A DNA stretch of 64,000 nt from Cladochytrium replicatum (Eukaryota > Chytridiomycota > Chytridiomycetes > Cladochytriales > Cladochytriaceae): NCBI GenBank assembly GCA_025526935.1, contig JAHLKD010000038.1, positions 310,001-374,000 of the forward strand, read 5' to 3'. Positions 23,023 to 34,734 of the stretch are shown here, one piece after another. The notes beneath the pieces were generated by a model. The model saw only the letters and a program-made list of their open reading frames with translations, was not told where the DNA came from and searched no databases. The translations under genes and the position numbers were made by a program. The first letter of the stretch is position 1; every line of letters begins with the position of its first letter.

Positions 23023-25633
23023 ATGAGAAGATGTCTATTGCTTACGCTTTTTCTCGTATTCGCAACATTGGTGAGAGCGCAGAGCAATCCCGACCAGCCT
23101 CCAGAATATTTGGTGCCACTCGACACTTCTGGTAACGCCGACGACAACGGCGCAGGCTCGCAGCGCTTCGACATCGTTTTAGGATTTAATCTGCGCGATG
23201 CCACTCCAGGCCCATTAATATCGCTGAACGCTCCTGGAGGAATTCTCCCCTTATTGGGGAGCTTTGTGGGACAGAACGTATTACGGGCCGCCAACCGTGC
23301 GCCAGAGATAATGAGAGCGTTGGAGGGTGGAAAGTCGACCCGAACTCCGTACATATTTCCACTGAGAGACAGTCCGCCTGAGGCAGGTGCGCTTTACGAC
23401 ATAAACAATATCGTTACAGTCGCAATTCCACAAGAGCTACTCCGGTTCCCGCTTTCGTCTGTTGGTAACTCAACAAACGGCACGGCACCTACCGTGCCTT
23501 CACCAACAGGATCTGCAGCGGGAGCCGTTTCTGCAACTGTACCGCCTCCACCGGCAGCTACATCCGCAGGAGGTGGAGGTTCGGTAAACAGCCCGGTTGT
23601 TCCACCTCCAGCATCCACCGGTCCTGTTGATGTTCCAGTTGTTCCGCCGCCACCGCCACCGCCAACAACCACATCGGTGGTGCCAAAACCGTCACCGTCT
23701 CCCAGTCCATCCAGTCCTGGTGGAGGGTCTGGTGGTGGCGGTGGAGGCTCTGGGGGTGGCTCCGGTAGCCAGACAAACTATCAGTTGTTTAAAGGCGCCC
23801 AGTACGGAATTGCACCGCTGCCGGTGCTTGCTGGCGGTAGAGGATATTACGTCCCCGGTGATCCGGCTGGTTCTGGCGCTTCGTTTTTGAACGTCCAGGA
23901 AGGAAGACAAAGGTAAAGAAAATTATATGTCCGGGTGATGAATGTTAATCGTGTGTTCGCAAATCTACAGGTCATGCGATATCCAGAAGAATCAGTGTGC
24001 TGATTACGCGAATCGCGACAACAACCCCAGTACGACTGTTGCACCTTGTGAGACCCAACATTCTCAGTGCATTGGACGACTCAACGGACGACGTCGGGCA
24101 AAGAAGCGGGCAATAACGGGAGACGGTTTAACAATAACAAAGCGATTGATCGCGACAGCGCGCGGTGCTACTTCGATCGTCGTCGATTTCTGGTGCTACC
24201 ATGCTCCAGATGACTTATGCGACAAAGTAGCGTCCGCGTACTTGTACGGAGCAAACGTTCTTGCTCAAACTGTCAACACACGGTACCCTATTACTATCGC
24301 GGCATCGTTCCAATCATACTGTTTGCAAAGACCGGAATGCTCGAATACGACAATTGGTTCAGCGTTCCCATTTTCATTCTGGACGTTGAAAAACGTCAGA
24401 GGAGCGGACTCTAAATATTGGTATCCTCAGGCGCTCGCAAAACAGATTGCGTGGGATCGGTTCTTGGATTGGAACGCGTATGATATCATGGTACAATTTA
24501 ACTGGGACTTCCACACAGCGCCAAAGTCGGGTTTACCCCCCGGCTTTGGAAGGTTCTGGTTTCCAGAGGACGGGACGCCAATCTTGAGTGGACAGTATGA
24601 CTTCAGGTATTCGGTGCTCCATGAATTGCTTCATGGATTTGGTCTTCTTTCGTCTTGGGGGGCTCATCTCCCCGACTTGAACTCGCCAAGTTTTGCGCTT
24701 CCGGTGCTCTCACCTATGTACAACATCCTCGCAACAGAAAATGCGACCTATGGCAGCGTAGCTGGAGCGTTCCCGCTCATGATTGCCGACAAGTACATGT
24801 ACTTGGTCAATCGACAGTCCGCACCAGACGTTAGTCCCGACACACCCGTCGTCGGTCCACTGAAAACATTCACCATTCTGACTTCGCTTTCCCGTTACGA
24901 GCCAGCGTTCACCGTGGGTATACTGACCACCGATTACCCGGTCTTTGACCGATGGTACAGCACCTTCCTCGCGAACAGCGCGTACACCGTCGGCCAAGCG
25001 CTCTACCGACTCGCGACCGCGCCAAACACGACCATCGCAGCGATCCCACAGGGCGTGCGGATCCGCGACAATGCAGCGGGGACAGGCATCATCCGCCTGG
25101 TCAACAACAGCATTGGCGTGCTCCTACATACCGGCTTCGACCCGTTCCGACCCAGCAGGTCCCTCAACCATTTCGACTCTGACTTTTACCGCGGGACCGA
25201 GGAATTTCTTGCGCGGCCACAGCAGGTTTCCGGCCGCACTGTGAATCGGTATATGGCGTTGCAGGCTTACGTTACGAAATACGGGAACGCGACGGGCTCT
25301 CCGAACGATCTGGGCGGAACTGTGTCTGGTGCGATTAAAGATTTGGACGACGAGGTGGATCCGTTTGTGGACGCGGTCGGGAGCTTTTTGCAGCCTGTTG
25401 ACCCGGGGCGGTCGTTCCCGGTTGGGGTCATGACGCGGATGTATCTTGCGACGATGGGGTGGGATGTGAATCTGAAACCTAATTTGAGCTCGATCCCCCC
25501 TGCACTGGTGCAACCTGCAGCGGGCTTGGTTGTTAACAGCACTGTTGTTAGCTTTGGTTCGAGGTCGATAATACCCATGTCTGTCGGGTGGTGGTTTCTT
25601 GGTGCTCTTGTTTTGGTAGTATCTCTGCAGTAG
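23023..25633 (+). CDS. Secreted or surface HExxH zincin-like metallopeptidase
   Basis: Two exons, 23023-23912 and 23971-25633; 850 residues. The ATG at 23023 gives a clear signal peptide (MRRCLLLTLFLVFATLVRA). A ~130-residue N-domain is followed by a long Pro/Ser/Gly linker with polyproline and glycine runs (about residues 160-260), then a Cys-bearing region and a peptidase core with VLHELLHGFGLLSSWG, a zinc-binding HExxH with a following Gly. Conserved Asn-glycosylation sites are scattered through it. The end is hydrophobic (GWWFLGALVLVVSL) after Ser/Ser-Ile residues, as in a GPI-anchor signal or one membrane helix. It resembles uncharacterised zincin-like proteins with HELLHGxG. Substrate unknown. 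A role in zoospore or rhizoid digestion of host or substrate proteins is inference. Confidence 0.7.
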
Positions 25634-25941
25634 CCAAAAGTTTGCCGTTGCGATTTCATACCGTTCACCTCGCAATTGTTTTTGGTTTCTTTTCTATCGG
25701 ACGTGGTAGGGATTGCACATGGGAATTCTGTCTTTGTCTAGATGTCATTGCTTCGGTTTCTGTTTTTCTGTTTGGGTATCCAAGGGGAGAAGGGCGTTAT
25801 ATTTTTACAAGTAATAGAGTACAAATTGTTCATATCGAATGTTTTTTGTTTGTCTCCTTTGAAATGTTAATTGTTTTCGTATGGGACGAGATGGCAGCTA
25901 TGCAAAAGTGTAAGCAAAACATTGCAAAACGCGATCTTCGT
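25634..25941. other. Intergenic, convergent 3' ends
   Basis: About 310 T-rich bases between the converging metallopeptidase and Nas2 genes; likely 3' UTRs. Nothing else seen. Confidence 0.45.
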
Positions 25942-26639
25942 TCAACCATACCCCAGCAGTCCTCTCCCAGACCATTTGCGTGGAGTCAGTTTCAAGAACT
26001 TTGTAGAACCTTCTCTGAGCACCGTGACGAGAAGTTCAGTCCCTTCGCTTGCGGCAACAAGCTCTCCAACAGCAGCCAGATATTTGTGATTCTCAGCATT
26101 AATGCTCCCTATCCGCACAACAAGATCCTCGCGTTGAAGTCCAGCATCCCATGCTGGCGAATCAGGTGCAACCCCATTGATCTTTGCAAACGGCTTTGGA
26201 GCGTCCCTAGTCCCTTCATCGGATGCACCTTCAAGTCTCTTTGCAGCATGAAGCTCGTGAAGCGTTTTCTCTATACGCGTAGTCAGCTCGTTGTGATCTG
26301 CTCGGAGTCCTTTTTCAACCCATGTGTTACGACACTTTTTGATCGAGCGATGCAGGAGCTACTCACTGATAATCTGAACACGTGCATTGCGAACGGCGTA
26401 GATGTCAATATCTGAACGGGGGAAGCCTTGCAAGTCCACGAGGGAGTTAGTCATCCCAATGCCGTACTGCAACAAACACGGTGACAGTCAATTACACAGA
26501 CGTGTGACGAGGAATGCCAAAATATACGTACGCCTTCGAGCACGCTCCCGAGTGCCTTTAGTTCAGCCTCGATCTTCTCCCTCTCAGCGACGAGTTCTTT
26601 TGCCCGTTGTTGGATCGATGCGGATGATTCTGCGGTCAT
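25942..26639 (-). CDS. NAS2: Nas2/PSMD9 proteasome assembly chaperone
   Basis: Three exons on the minus strand: 26639-26532, 26466-26367 and 26309-25942; 191 residues. The N-terminal coiled coil (AKELVAEREKIEAELKALGS) is followed by NSLVDLQGFPRSDIDIYAVR, the PSMD9 signature of LVDxxGFPRxDIDxYxVR, then a second helix (DHNELTTRIEKTLHELHA). A PDZ domain then has FAKINGVAPDSPAWDAGLQR and EDLVVRIGSINAENH, and the end is WSGRGLLGYG. Nas2 holds the C-terminus of the Rpt5 ATPase during assembly of the 19S base. Length and domain order are normal for the family. It is head to head with the BSD gene, with 42 bases between the two ATGs. Confidence 0.93.
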
Positions 26640-26681
26640 TTTGGGAGGATTCAAGCCACGCTGTTCCCACCCACAAGTCAT
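26640..26681. promoter_or_regulatory. Very short shared divergent promoter
   Basis: Only 42 bases separate the start codons of NAS2 (minus) and the BSD-domain gene (plus). Any core promoter must overlap one or both transcribed regions, so the two genes are probably coregulated. Confidence 0.5.
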
Positions 26682-28261
26682 ATGAGCGAGAGCAGACCGC
26701 TGGGGGACGGGACGAGGACGGACGGGGACGGAGAGGGGATTGAAGCGGTCAAGGACGAAAGTGATTCTACATCGTTGTCAGTGCCGGTCCAGGAGACTCA
26801 GACTTCCACCGTGTCTTCAGGATGGGGAACGTTCTCCTGGGGAAAGCTTGTGGAGACTGTGAAGAAGCAGAGCGAAGCCGTCGTGGAGGTCTATAAGAGG
26901 TATTTTCTATGATACTCGCGATTCTACAGCACCATGGACTAATTTGCCACCTCTATCAAGGGATTTAACAGAGTTCGTTACCGTTGTCGCTGCAGAATCA
27001 ACTTCTACCGTTGATAAATTGGCCCATACAGTGACGAATATTAAAGCTCCCGCAGTTAATTCTCATGCATCAGAAGAGGACGAGACAACTGCGGACTCTT
27101 CAAATGCCAGCACTGGAACCCCTCGAAATGGAGCTGCTTCGGACGCTCAAACTGGCGATGCAGAGCGACAGCCCAAACATGCCGAGTCTGGCTTTGATCA
27201 ACTAGTCAAAATGGCGGACGCGGCCGAAAACCTTCTCGAGCGATTCAGTAACGGGTTAACTGGTTTCCTTAGCAACGCTGTGGTTGTGACACCTGCTCCC
27301 GAACGGTCGACGATATCAAAGAAGCGAATGATGTGCGTTGTCTAAAATCCATGTTGTTTTCGTCATTGTGCTGAACGCTCTAAGAAGTTTCGATCGGAAA
27401 TCTGCACAGCTCTCGGCAATTAGATTAGACCCGGCAACGTATTTGAAAGACCCAGCCGAGATTCTGACGGTCCCGCCGCCCCCATTCCAGTCCCCAGCAG
27501 ATACTAGTGAGTTTCATCTACTAAAAAACTTTATTGTCAACAAAAATACTCACAAATTTATGGCGAAAAAGCGGCTGAGAGGGAGATTGCAGAACGATAT
27601 GTTGCATTCAAAGAAAAGTTTGAGATAGCGGATCACGCGTCTCAAATTGCCAAGCTTCTGAGCGAAGAACCTGAATTCGAAAAGTTAATGGACCGAATAG
27701 GTATCTATCGATGCTGCGTATCGCTTAGAAGGCTAGTTTTCTCAACGATAGATTTAGTTCCTGCACAGGCTGCAAGATTCGACTTTTGGGCAAGGTACTT
27801 CTTTAAAGTTAACGAGCTACAAAGGGAAGAGAAACAGCGCAAAGAACTCATCCAAGGTATTGTGCATCACAGGATTTTCGAAGTAGCATGGTTTGAAAGA
27901 AGAGTACTCAGGCGTTGTGGAGCAAGAGGACTTCTCGTGGGACTCGGATGAGAACGATGAGACAACAAACGAGGGTTCTCCAGAAAGAAAGTTACCCGAA
28001 ACAGTTGTTGCTCCCACAAAACCGGCTGCTGGAGATTCGAAAGATGCCCTGCAATCAAAGACAAACGAGAAATCATTGGCATCCCCAGATTCACATGTAT
28101 CCGCTGTCTCCGCTACAAATCCGCAGAAGAGAGAGGGAATCGAGTTTGATACGGACACTGAAAACAGCTATGAAATTGTGGATTCTGAAGCAAAGAAGGA
28201 GCGGACGTCGTTGGAGAGCGAAAAGAAGGAGGAATCGGAGGGTTGGGACGAATGGGAGTAA
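26682..28261 (+). CDS. BSD-domain protein (BSDC1-like)
   Basis: Six exons: 26682-26899, 26961-27332, 27385-27506, 27572-27700, 27758-27856 and 27900-28261; 433 residues. The N-terminal part has an amphipathic region (WGTFSWGKLVETVKKQSEAV) typical of BSD proteins with a membrane-associated front helix. The middle matches BSDC1: FDRKSAQLSAIRLDPATYLK, then an EREIAERYVAFKEKFEIAD helix and the BSD hallmark VPAQAARFDFWARYFFKVN with the invariant Phe-Trp pair. The C-terminal half is acidic and low complexity and ends EGWDEWE. BSD domains occur in TFIIH p62, synapse-associated proteins and BSDC1. For this subgroup the molecular role is not known. Splices are set by the conserved text and frame. Confidence 0.85.
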
Positions 28262-28546
28262 CAAGGAACCTTTTGGTGGATTGCTTTATTTTCTTTTGGT
28301 TTCGGCTTTTGTATCATATATGTGAATAATACGTGTGGTTAGCTTATAGATCATTTAATGCCAATCCTCGTCGAAGGGCCCTATGCGCAGATCATAAGCT
28401 GAAGACTATATTGAGACGCTTGCTTTTTTTAAAAACATTAAATATGATCAAGTGGGATGCATCGAATCCCAGGCAATGTAAAATACAAATCAAACCAAGA
28501 GAACCTACATCGAACTATCATTACGCTGAACCATACATGGATTTAC

Positions 28547-29602
28547 TTAACGTACCGCGTTGATACATCCGTCGAGCTCGGGGTTGTTGGTGACTTGTGC
28601 GTATTTACCCCATACCACTTTACCCGCCTGTGTGACAAGACCGAGCTCACTGACGTTGACCTATAAACAATCATGCTTAGTAATCTCAATTGTTGAGTAT
28701 TCTTGCATGGTATACCTCAATGACCGTTCCCTTTGTGATTACACCAAGACTTGTATAGAGAGGGCTGTTCGGGTTCTTCTTCACTCCAAGGATAGGAAGG
28801 CAGAATGTGGCGGCAAGTTCGGGGTGTGTGACATGAGCCTTTTTGTATCGAAGTGCCATGGGTCGAATGAAACGTTCGTATTTCGCTGGCTTTCGAGTGA
28901 ATCCTTCTCCAACAAATGTGGCCTTTGTGATCATTCGCTTCCACTGCTTGCCTAAAAATGAAAGACATAGGCGTAAAGAGAGAGCGGATGAGGGATGCTG
29001 GCCCAATCTCGCCTTTCTTTGTTCCAGTCTTGATAACCTTGAACACCTCCGCTTCGTCCAGACCTTTCACCTTCGGCAAAGGAACGTCCCATTTTCCAGC
29101 CTTCTCTTTCCTCTTCTGCTTAATCATGTTCGACAGCACCTTCGCCCTCGTCTGGTTTTCACGGTCCAACAAGTACGTCGGCACGGCTCCCTCCTTCACA
29201 GGCTCGTCTCCACTCTTATGCTTGTTCGAGCGCTCCTCGTGCATCTTGAGACTGCAAACCATGAGCTTGAAAAAGAGAATTCATCCCACATCCACCTACG
29301 TCTTCTTCATCTGAATCTTTTGGGCATGACGCTTCTTGTTGTACAGCTTCGCTTTGATACCGTGAAGCTTCTTCGCCTTTGCGGCGAGCTCGTGCGGCTT
29401 ACGAGCCTCGCGCTTTCGTCTGGTGCCATGTTTAAGATAAGGTGAACCGACTAACTATCGTCACTCACTTTCGCTCTTCATGGTCGAGCCGGCGACCATG
29501 CTTCTTGATCGATTCTTCAATATACTCGTTCTGCGGCTGTTAATCCAGGTATTCGTGTTAGCAGAGCAGAGCCTTTGGCATCCCAGAATGTTTGCTCACC
29601 AT
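28547..29602 (-). CDS. NSA2: Ribosome biogenesis protein NSA2
   Basis: Six exons on the minus strand: 29602-29600 (the ATG alone), 29536-29469, 29419-29300, 29251-29013, 28951-28716 and 28660-28547; 259 residues, as in other eukaryotes. The protein starts [19 protein letters not shown] and contains [57 protein letters not shown] and [20 protein letters not shown], all NSA2 hallmarks. It acts in pre-60S maturation, in ITS2/27S rRNA processing. The first exon holds only the start codon. The intron 29012-28952 begins GCGAGA and so is a GC-AG intron; the frame and the conserved join (KKG/KQWKRM) need it. Confidence 0.95.
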
Positions 29603-29853
29603 GTCAAAAACTTTGGAAAGAATTTGTTAGTCACGTGTTGAATATGGTTACAGATATTCTTCAAATATCAACTTCTTCACTTGGGGAGATGACCGCCCAA
29701 GCGGGCCGGTTTTGAAGATGTCGATAATGCAAAAACATTCACGTTTAAATAGAATCCATAAAAAGAACAGATTGGAGCCTGAATAATATGACTAGGTGCA
29801 AAAGGAGGAGCGACACATCAACAGATTACTTCCACTAACCGAGAAAATCTACC

Positions 29854-29925
29854 CTCTCAGTCCGGGAATCGAACCCGGGTCTTCTCCGTGACAGGGAGAG
29901 ATACTAGCCACTATACTAACTGAGA
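29854..29925 (-). tRNA. tRNA-Asp(GTC)
   Basis: 72 nt on the minus strand. Acceptor stem TCTCAGT/ACTGAGA (7 bp), anticodon stem TCTCC/GGAGA with loop CTGTCAC (anticodon GTC), T-arm CCGGG TTCGATT CCCGG and discriminator G. The D-arm matches other eukaryotic tRNA-Asp genes (GTATAGTGGCTAGTAT). No intron and no encoded CCA. LINE sequence starts within about 70 bases of its 5' end. Confidence 0.95.
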
Positions 29926-29989
29926 ACTGAAAAAGAAATTATCGTTGATTTACTTACAGCAGCAGCAGTTCTGCTTGGGACCACCAACA

Positions 29990-32516
29990 CCTCATCGTAG
30001 GCACCAGCGACCACTCCTCTACGCCCTGAGATTGCTTTGTTGCGTAGTAAGGCTCGTTCAGCATTCCGTGGCTATTATTCCCTCTTGCACCACAATTCTT
30101 CTGACCCTCTTCTTCCTTTTCTAATAACTTGCCAACATGATAGTCACAAAGCATTCAAATCAGCTCTGAGATCACACAGGCGTAAGACAAAAGCAAATTT
30201 TTTTGATGACCCTAGTTCTTCATCAGTGCCTTCTCTTCTGAAACATGTGTCTCATGCTCGGCGCTGTGCTAACTTTCGTACATGTTTAGATTTCGATCCT
30301 CAGTCTTTAGCCAAATATGCTGATCATTTTGCTAGTGTCTACAATGCTCAGGCTGCTGACCCGGTTTCGCCTTCAATTGTTCTGTGTGATTTTCAGCTGC
30401 CATTGGATGTTGAAGCTTTTGTTCTAGCTATTAGGGACTACCCTTTGGAGTCTGCCCCGGGTCATGATCGTCTGCCTGCAGAACTTTATCGCCCAATTTC
30501 AGCTATTCTTGCTCCATTGTTCTTACAGCTTTCTCAGTCCATTTTTCGCAGTTGTCTTACACCCACTTCATGGAATCTTGGGCTTTTGCACCAAGTTTGG
30601 AAGCAACGTGGTACGCTTGGTGACATTACTAATTATCACCCCATTACTCTTTCGTGTGTTGCCCGAAAAAATTTTGAGCGAGCTTTGTTGCCACATCTTT
30701 ATTCTGCTATCACTTTGATGCTGCCCAAGCGGGATTTCAGTCACACCGCTCGGGAATGGAATGTGTTTTTGGTCTTCAGGCATGTATCTCCCGTGCGTCT
30801 AATGCCAAGGTTCCTTGGGTTGCTGGTTTTTTAGATATTCAAGCAGCTAATCACACCACAAATCGTGCAATTCTTTGGGCTGAGCTTCTTTCTAGGGGAG
30901 TACCGTTGCCATTTGTTTTTGTTTTGAAGTCTCTGTTTGATTTTTATTCTTCCAGAGTGGTTGTTGCAACTTGTTTTTCAGGTGCTTTTGATTGTTTAGA
31001 GGTTTGTTTCAAGGTTCTGTTCTCAGTCCACTTCTCTATATTACTTTTCTTGATCCTCTACCTGGGCTCCTCCGACTATTTGCCCCACCTATAACACTCT
31101 TTCATCCTGCCAACCCACGATATAATTCTTTTTTATTTGCAGATGATTTGGCCTTGTTTGCACTTACTTTGGATGCTATGCAGGATCTTCTCTCTGTTTG
31201 TGACCAGTTTGCCCAAGCTCGTGGTTTTCTTTTGCTCCTTTGAAGTCTGTGATTCTCACAAAAATTCCTATTCCTGCTCATTCGCCTTTGCTTCTTCATG
31301 GTCAAACTCTGCCTGTCAAGCCTTCATTTCGTTATCTGGGTTGCTTTTTTGGAGATACTGGATTTGATGTTTCACTGACTATTTCCCATCGACTTGCCAA
31401 AGCGCGTGCAGCTTCTTTTGCTTTGCTTTCTTTTTCAAGGATGTTTGGTTCTCATTCTTTGGTTGTGGTTCGTCATTTGTTTTTGTCTTTTATTTGACCT
31501 ACGCTTGAATTTGGTTTCTTTTTTATTCTCCCCTCTGTTGCTGTTTGCAAACCAGTTCAGACTTTTATTCACCAAAGTTTGTGTCGATTTCTTCGCCTTT
31601 CATTTACCACTTCAATTGCTGGGGTTTTGTTGTTTTTTAAGTATCATGACCTTCAGTTTCGGCTTCAATATCTGGATGTTTCAACGTTGGTTGGATGATG
31701 ATGCCCCTGATATGGTTCACTCTATGTTGTCATTCTTTCTTCACCAGGGAAAGCACTTTCGTTGTTCTCCTGTTCCTTTCAACAATCACTTCCTCTTCCA
31801 GGCTGCAAATGTTGTAGTTCCCAAACCTTCTGATATTATCGCAAATCACTTTCACCAATTAGCCTCATCTGCCTATGGTTCTATAGCTGCTAGCTTTGCT
31901 CCCCTTGCATCTGCCCACCCTCATGCGCTAGCAATTGCTCCTCCAAGCTTCCCTATTTCATCAATCTTGAGGCTTCTGCAGTATCATGTTGGATGTTTCT
32001 TTTATCACCCCCGCAAGCAGTGTTGTCACTGCCGCACTGCAACTCTGTCTAAATCTCATATTTCAGAATGTTTGCGGCTTGACCTTTTGTTGCCTCCTGT
32101 TCCTGTTCCTGTTTTACAAGTTCCGCTTGATGTTGCATTTGTCCACTTCGCATTGTCAACCCAGCGAATCTTGCACCATGGTATCTTGTTTTTAGTTGTC
32201 TCCATAAGATTTGGCTTCACTATATGGGTCTGCCATTAGAAGTTTCTCCTCCAGACTACCTCTTTGGCCCGCATTTGTGGATCTTTAACGTTTTCTTTTT
32301 TCATTATTTATTGCTCACCTGTTTTTTTGGCACCTTAGCAGCATCTGACGGGTAGCCACAGGTTTGAGTTTATATTCTCTGTTTTGCTTTGTTGTTTTTC
32401 CTTATGCTGCGCGCGCTTCCCTATGTGCTGGTCCATGACCATCTTGTATGGCACTTTGGGTGTTGTTTTTTGTTATGCATTGTATGTGCAAAATAAATAA
32501 TAATATTGATAAAAAA
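29990..32516 (+). mobile_element. LINE remnant with reverse transcriptase, 5' truncated
   Basis: The plus strand carries a non-LTR reverse transcriptase in pieces. SAPGHDRLPAELYRP and LGDITNYHPITLSCVARK are near 30440-30670. QSHRSGMECVFGLQACISRA and VAGFLDIQAANHTTNRAILW follow in a second frame. GLFQGSVLSPLLY and the catalytic FADDLALF (near 31130) are in a third. A C-terminal Cys-His knuckle (CCHCRTATLSKSHISEC) lies near 32015-32065. The frame changes near 30740, 31000 and 31240, and the first catalytic Asp region is altered (DIQAANH for DIxxAFD), so the copy is dead. The 3' end is A-rich (aataaataataatattgat plus A9). The 5' end is lost and lies beside tRNA-Asp. The clade is not settled by eye; the Tad/R1-like Cys-His tail is suggestive. 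Confidence 0.8.
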
Positions 32517-32518
32517 AA

Positions 32519-32537
32519 ACACACACACACACACACA

Positions 32538-32569
<32 letters not shown>
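32519..32569. repeat. (AC)n(TC)n microsatellite
   Basis: About 11 AC units followed directly by about 14 TC units, straight after the A-run of the LINE 3' end. Confidence 0.95.
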
Positions 32570-32571
<2 letters not shown>

Positions 32572-33720
32572 CCCTGCTCAAACTTCTGGACCTCATCCAT
32601 TGGTGATGTCTGCATTCGCTCGTGCAGTGCAATTTCTCCCAGTGTTGGAACCAGAAACCGAGGCTGCCTTTTTGCTGCATTGACAATTGCTGTTGTTCCG
32701 TTGGCTGAAACTATCAGCTGCCCTCCTGTTGCTGTCCGTGCTGTGCCTTCCTACACTCAAGCTGCAAGTGCCAGCCGACTGCCTGCTCCTGCTGCTCGCA
32801 ATCCTGGGCCTTTCAACACTGCCAAATTTGCCTCTCATGCAAAAAATGCTATTGTTCGTATTGAAGCTGCTGATGTTTATGCTCAGCCTGCCCTTTATCG
32901 CTCAGTGGTTGCTGGAGTGGACCCCCTCTCTCGTAGATCACTACGGCCGCCCAGATTGGTGATTGATTATCCAGCTGAGTCACCAATTTTGATCAATCCT
33001 CCTCAACCTGTTCGTGATCGTGCTGCTGGTTTTGCTACTGTTAGCTTTAAAGAAATTAGTCGTCAGCCACTTAATCAACTCCGCACTCTGATTAATTGAA
33101 TTTCTGGAACCCTCAATTTTCGCGAGACATTCGCCATATTAGTTTTATTGGGCGTAACATTGCAGAGTTTATTTGTACTTCTGACTGTGCTGACAAGCTC
33201 TGCAAAGACATTTTTCCCAGGTGATGAGGTGCCAGTTGATCTTTTTGACCCTGGGCAGCTTCATTCTGGGTCTGTTCAATCACTTGAGCAACGTCACGCT
33301 GCTGTTCTCAGTGCTCACCGATAGCTGAATCAATGCACCAGCCCTGCCCAAATGATCAATTAGTGCCTGCTCTCTCGTTTCTGCTGCAAATCAGGTCCTT
33401 CTCTCCTTCATTGATGTCTCTTTGAGATCTTCTGATAAAGTTAAAAGTTGTTTTGACTGCCGACAACCTGTTTTGTCATTTCTCAGTCAGCATCTTGTTA
33501 GATTGTCTCTTGAAACTCACCAACCTTTGCTGTCACCAGCATTCCTCTATAAATATCAAAACTGTGTCCTGGATTTGAAAAATAAGAATGTCCTTTGCAG
33601 CTCGAAAGAAGAACTCTCTTCAAGCACTCCATACGATAAGCGTTTGCTGCTGTTTTTTGCAGTTTTTGGGGTAAAGCTTGGCTGAAAAGTCATCAGCATG
33701 CTGACAAAAAACTAGTGAAT
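32570..33720 (+). mobile_element. LINE 5'-half remnant, ORF1-like
   Basis: An open stretch (about 32570-33099) encodes a Pro/Ala-rich, basic protein (AVRAVPSYTQAASASRLPAP ... RPPRLVIDYPAESPILINPP ... FKEISRQPLNQLRTL), the composition of a LINE ORF1 or an N-terminal linker. Coding-like text follows in another frame (NFWNPQFSRDIRHISFIGRN, IAEFICTSDCADKLCKDIFP) and then short frames up to about 33700. T-rich codon use matches the RT-bearing LINE next to it. It looks like the 5' half of a related copy placed after the 3' end of the first one, and it is broken in several places. Family assignment is inference. Confidence 0.4.
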
Positions 33721-34734
33721 GCCAGATTGGCTGCACAATCCAGTCCAAATCAATTGCCAAGCTTGTCCGGATTGAGCACAAAGTTTTGCTGCTTCTCCAG
33801 TATTGGATTATAGAAGTTACTGGATGATGAATGTTCAAGTGGTGAATTGGCGTTGTGGGATTAGGGAATACGCCGTTGCTTTCCTTTTTGAGTAGAGTTG
33901 ATCCTGAGACTCATGCATGCCATTCAACCATCAAGGTTACCTTTTATACAGATACGGCTTGATTACTAAACTGCTATTTCCAATGAGTAAATATTACTCT
34001 TGTGGGATCGGACCCAAACCTAACGTGGATGACCTGAAAACCCACCGATCCTCAATGTCTGATATGGGGGGATCTTGTTCTTTAGCCGCAGTTGGTATGT
34101 TTGGAAGCACTGTTGGTGCTGACTTTTAGATGAGGTTCATTTTTGATCAGAACTTTAACTATGGGGCCATCATATTTTTATGATGCACGTGATTTATGCC
34201 AATGTTTTTATTGTGGCGCACTTTCCATCATGACCTGTTCACTACTCAAATTAATCAATCACTCATTAGCCTCGTCCGTTGGATTCGTGACCCACTCATC
34301 CCGTGTTAATTTTCATAATTTAAGTTTCCAAAATATTCATCTGCCGCTCAATTCTGGCATCGGCAGAGTTCCTGTAATAAACCTGCATATTCTTCCATAC
34401 ACTGGGCTTCCCGCTAAGCTTTCGCTTCGGAACTCTCGCTACTAGGTAATTGGCTTCACCCACCGGCTAGGTATTGTTCTGCCACTCGCATGCTCGCCTT
34501 TGCCTTCTGTTCTTCTGTTGCTGTCTTTTATGTCTGCCTGCACTTTCGGAGAGTTTGCACTGGGCACATGCCCCTCCTACCCTGCTGCTATGCCTGCGAC
34601 TCTGTTTTTCATTACGAGCTGCCTGGTGCATTGTGTCTGTGTGCCACTCCGCCAATTCGCGGCGACATTGCCTACTGTTGCAAAACTGACCTTTTCGCCC
34701 TTCAACATCTGCAGACTGAGGAACTAGATTAAAC
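33721..34734. other. Intergenic, about 1 kb
   Basis: AT-rich near 33720-34300, then more C/T-rich up to the next gene. Short frames only. The last 250 bases probably hold the promoter and 5' UTR of the tetraspan SH3 gene. Nothing else supported. Confidence 0.4.
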
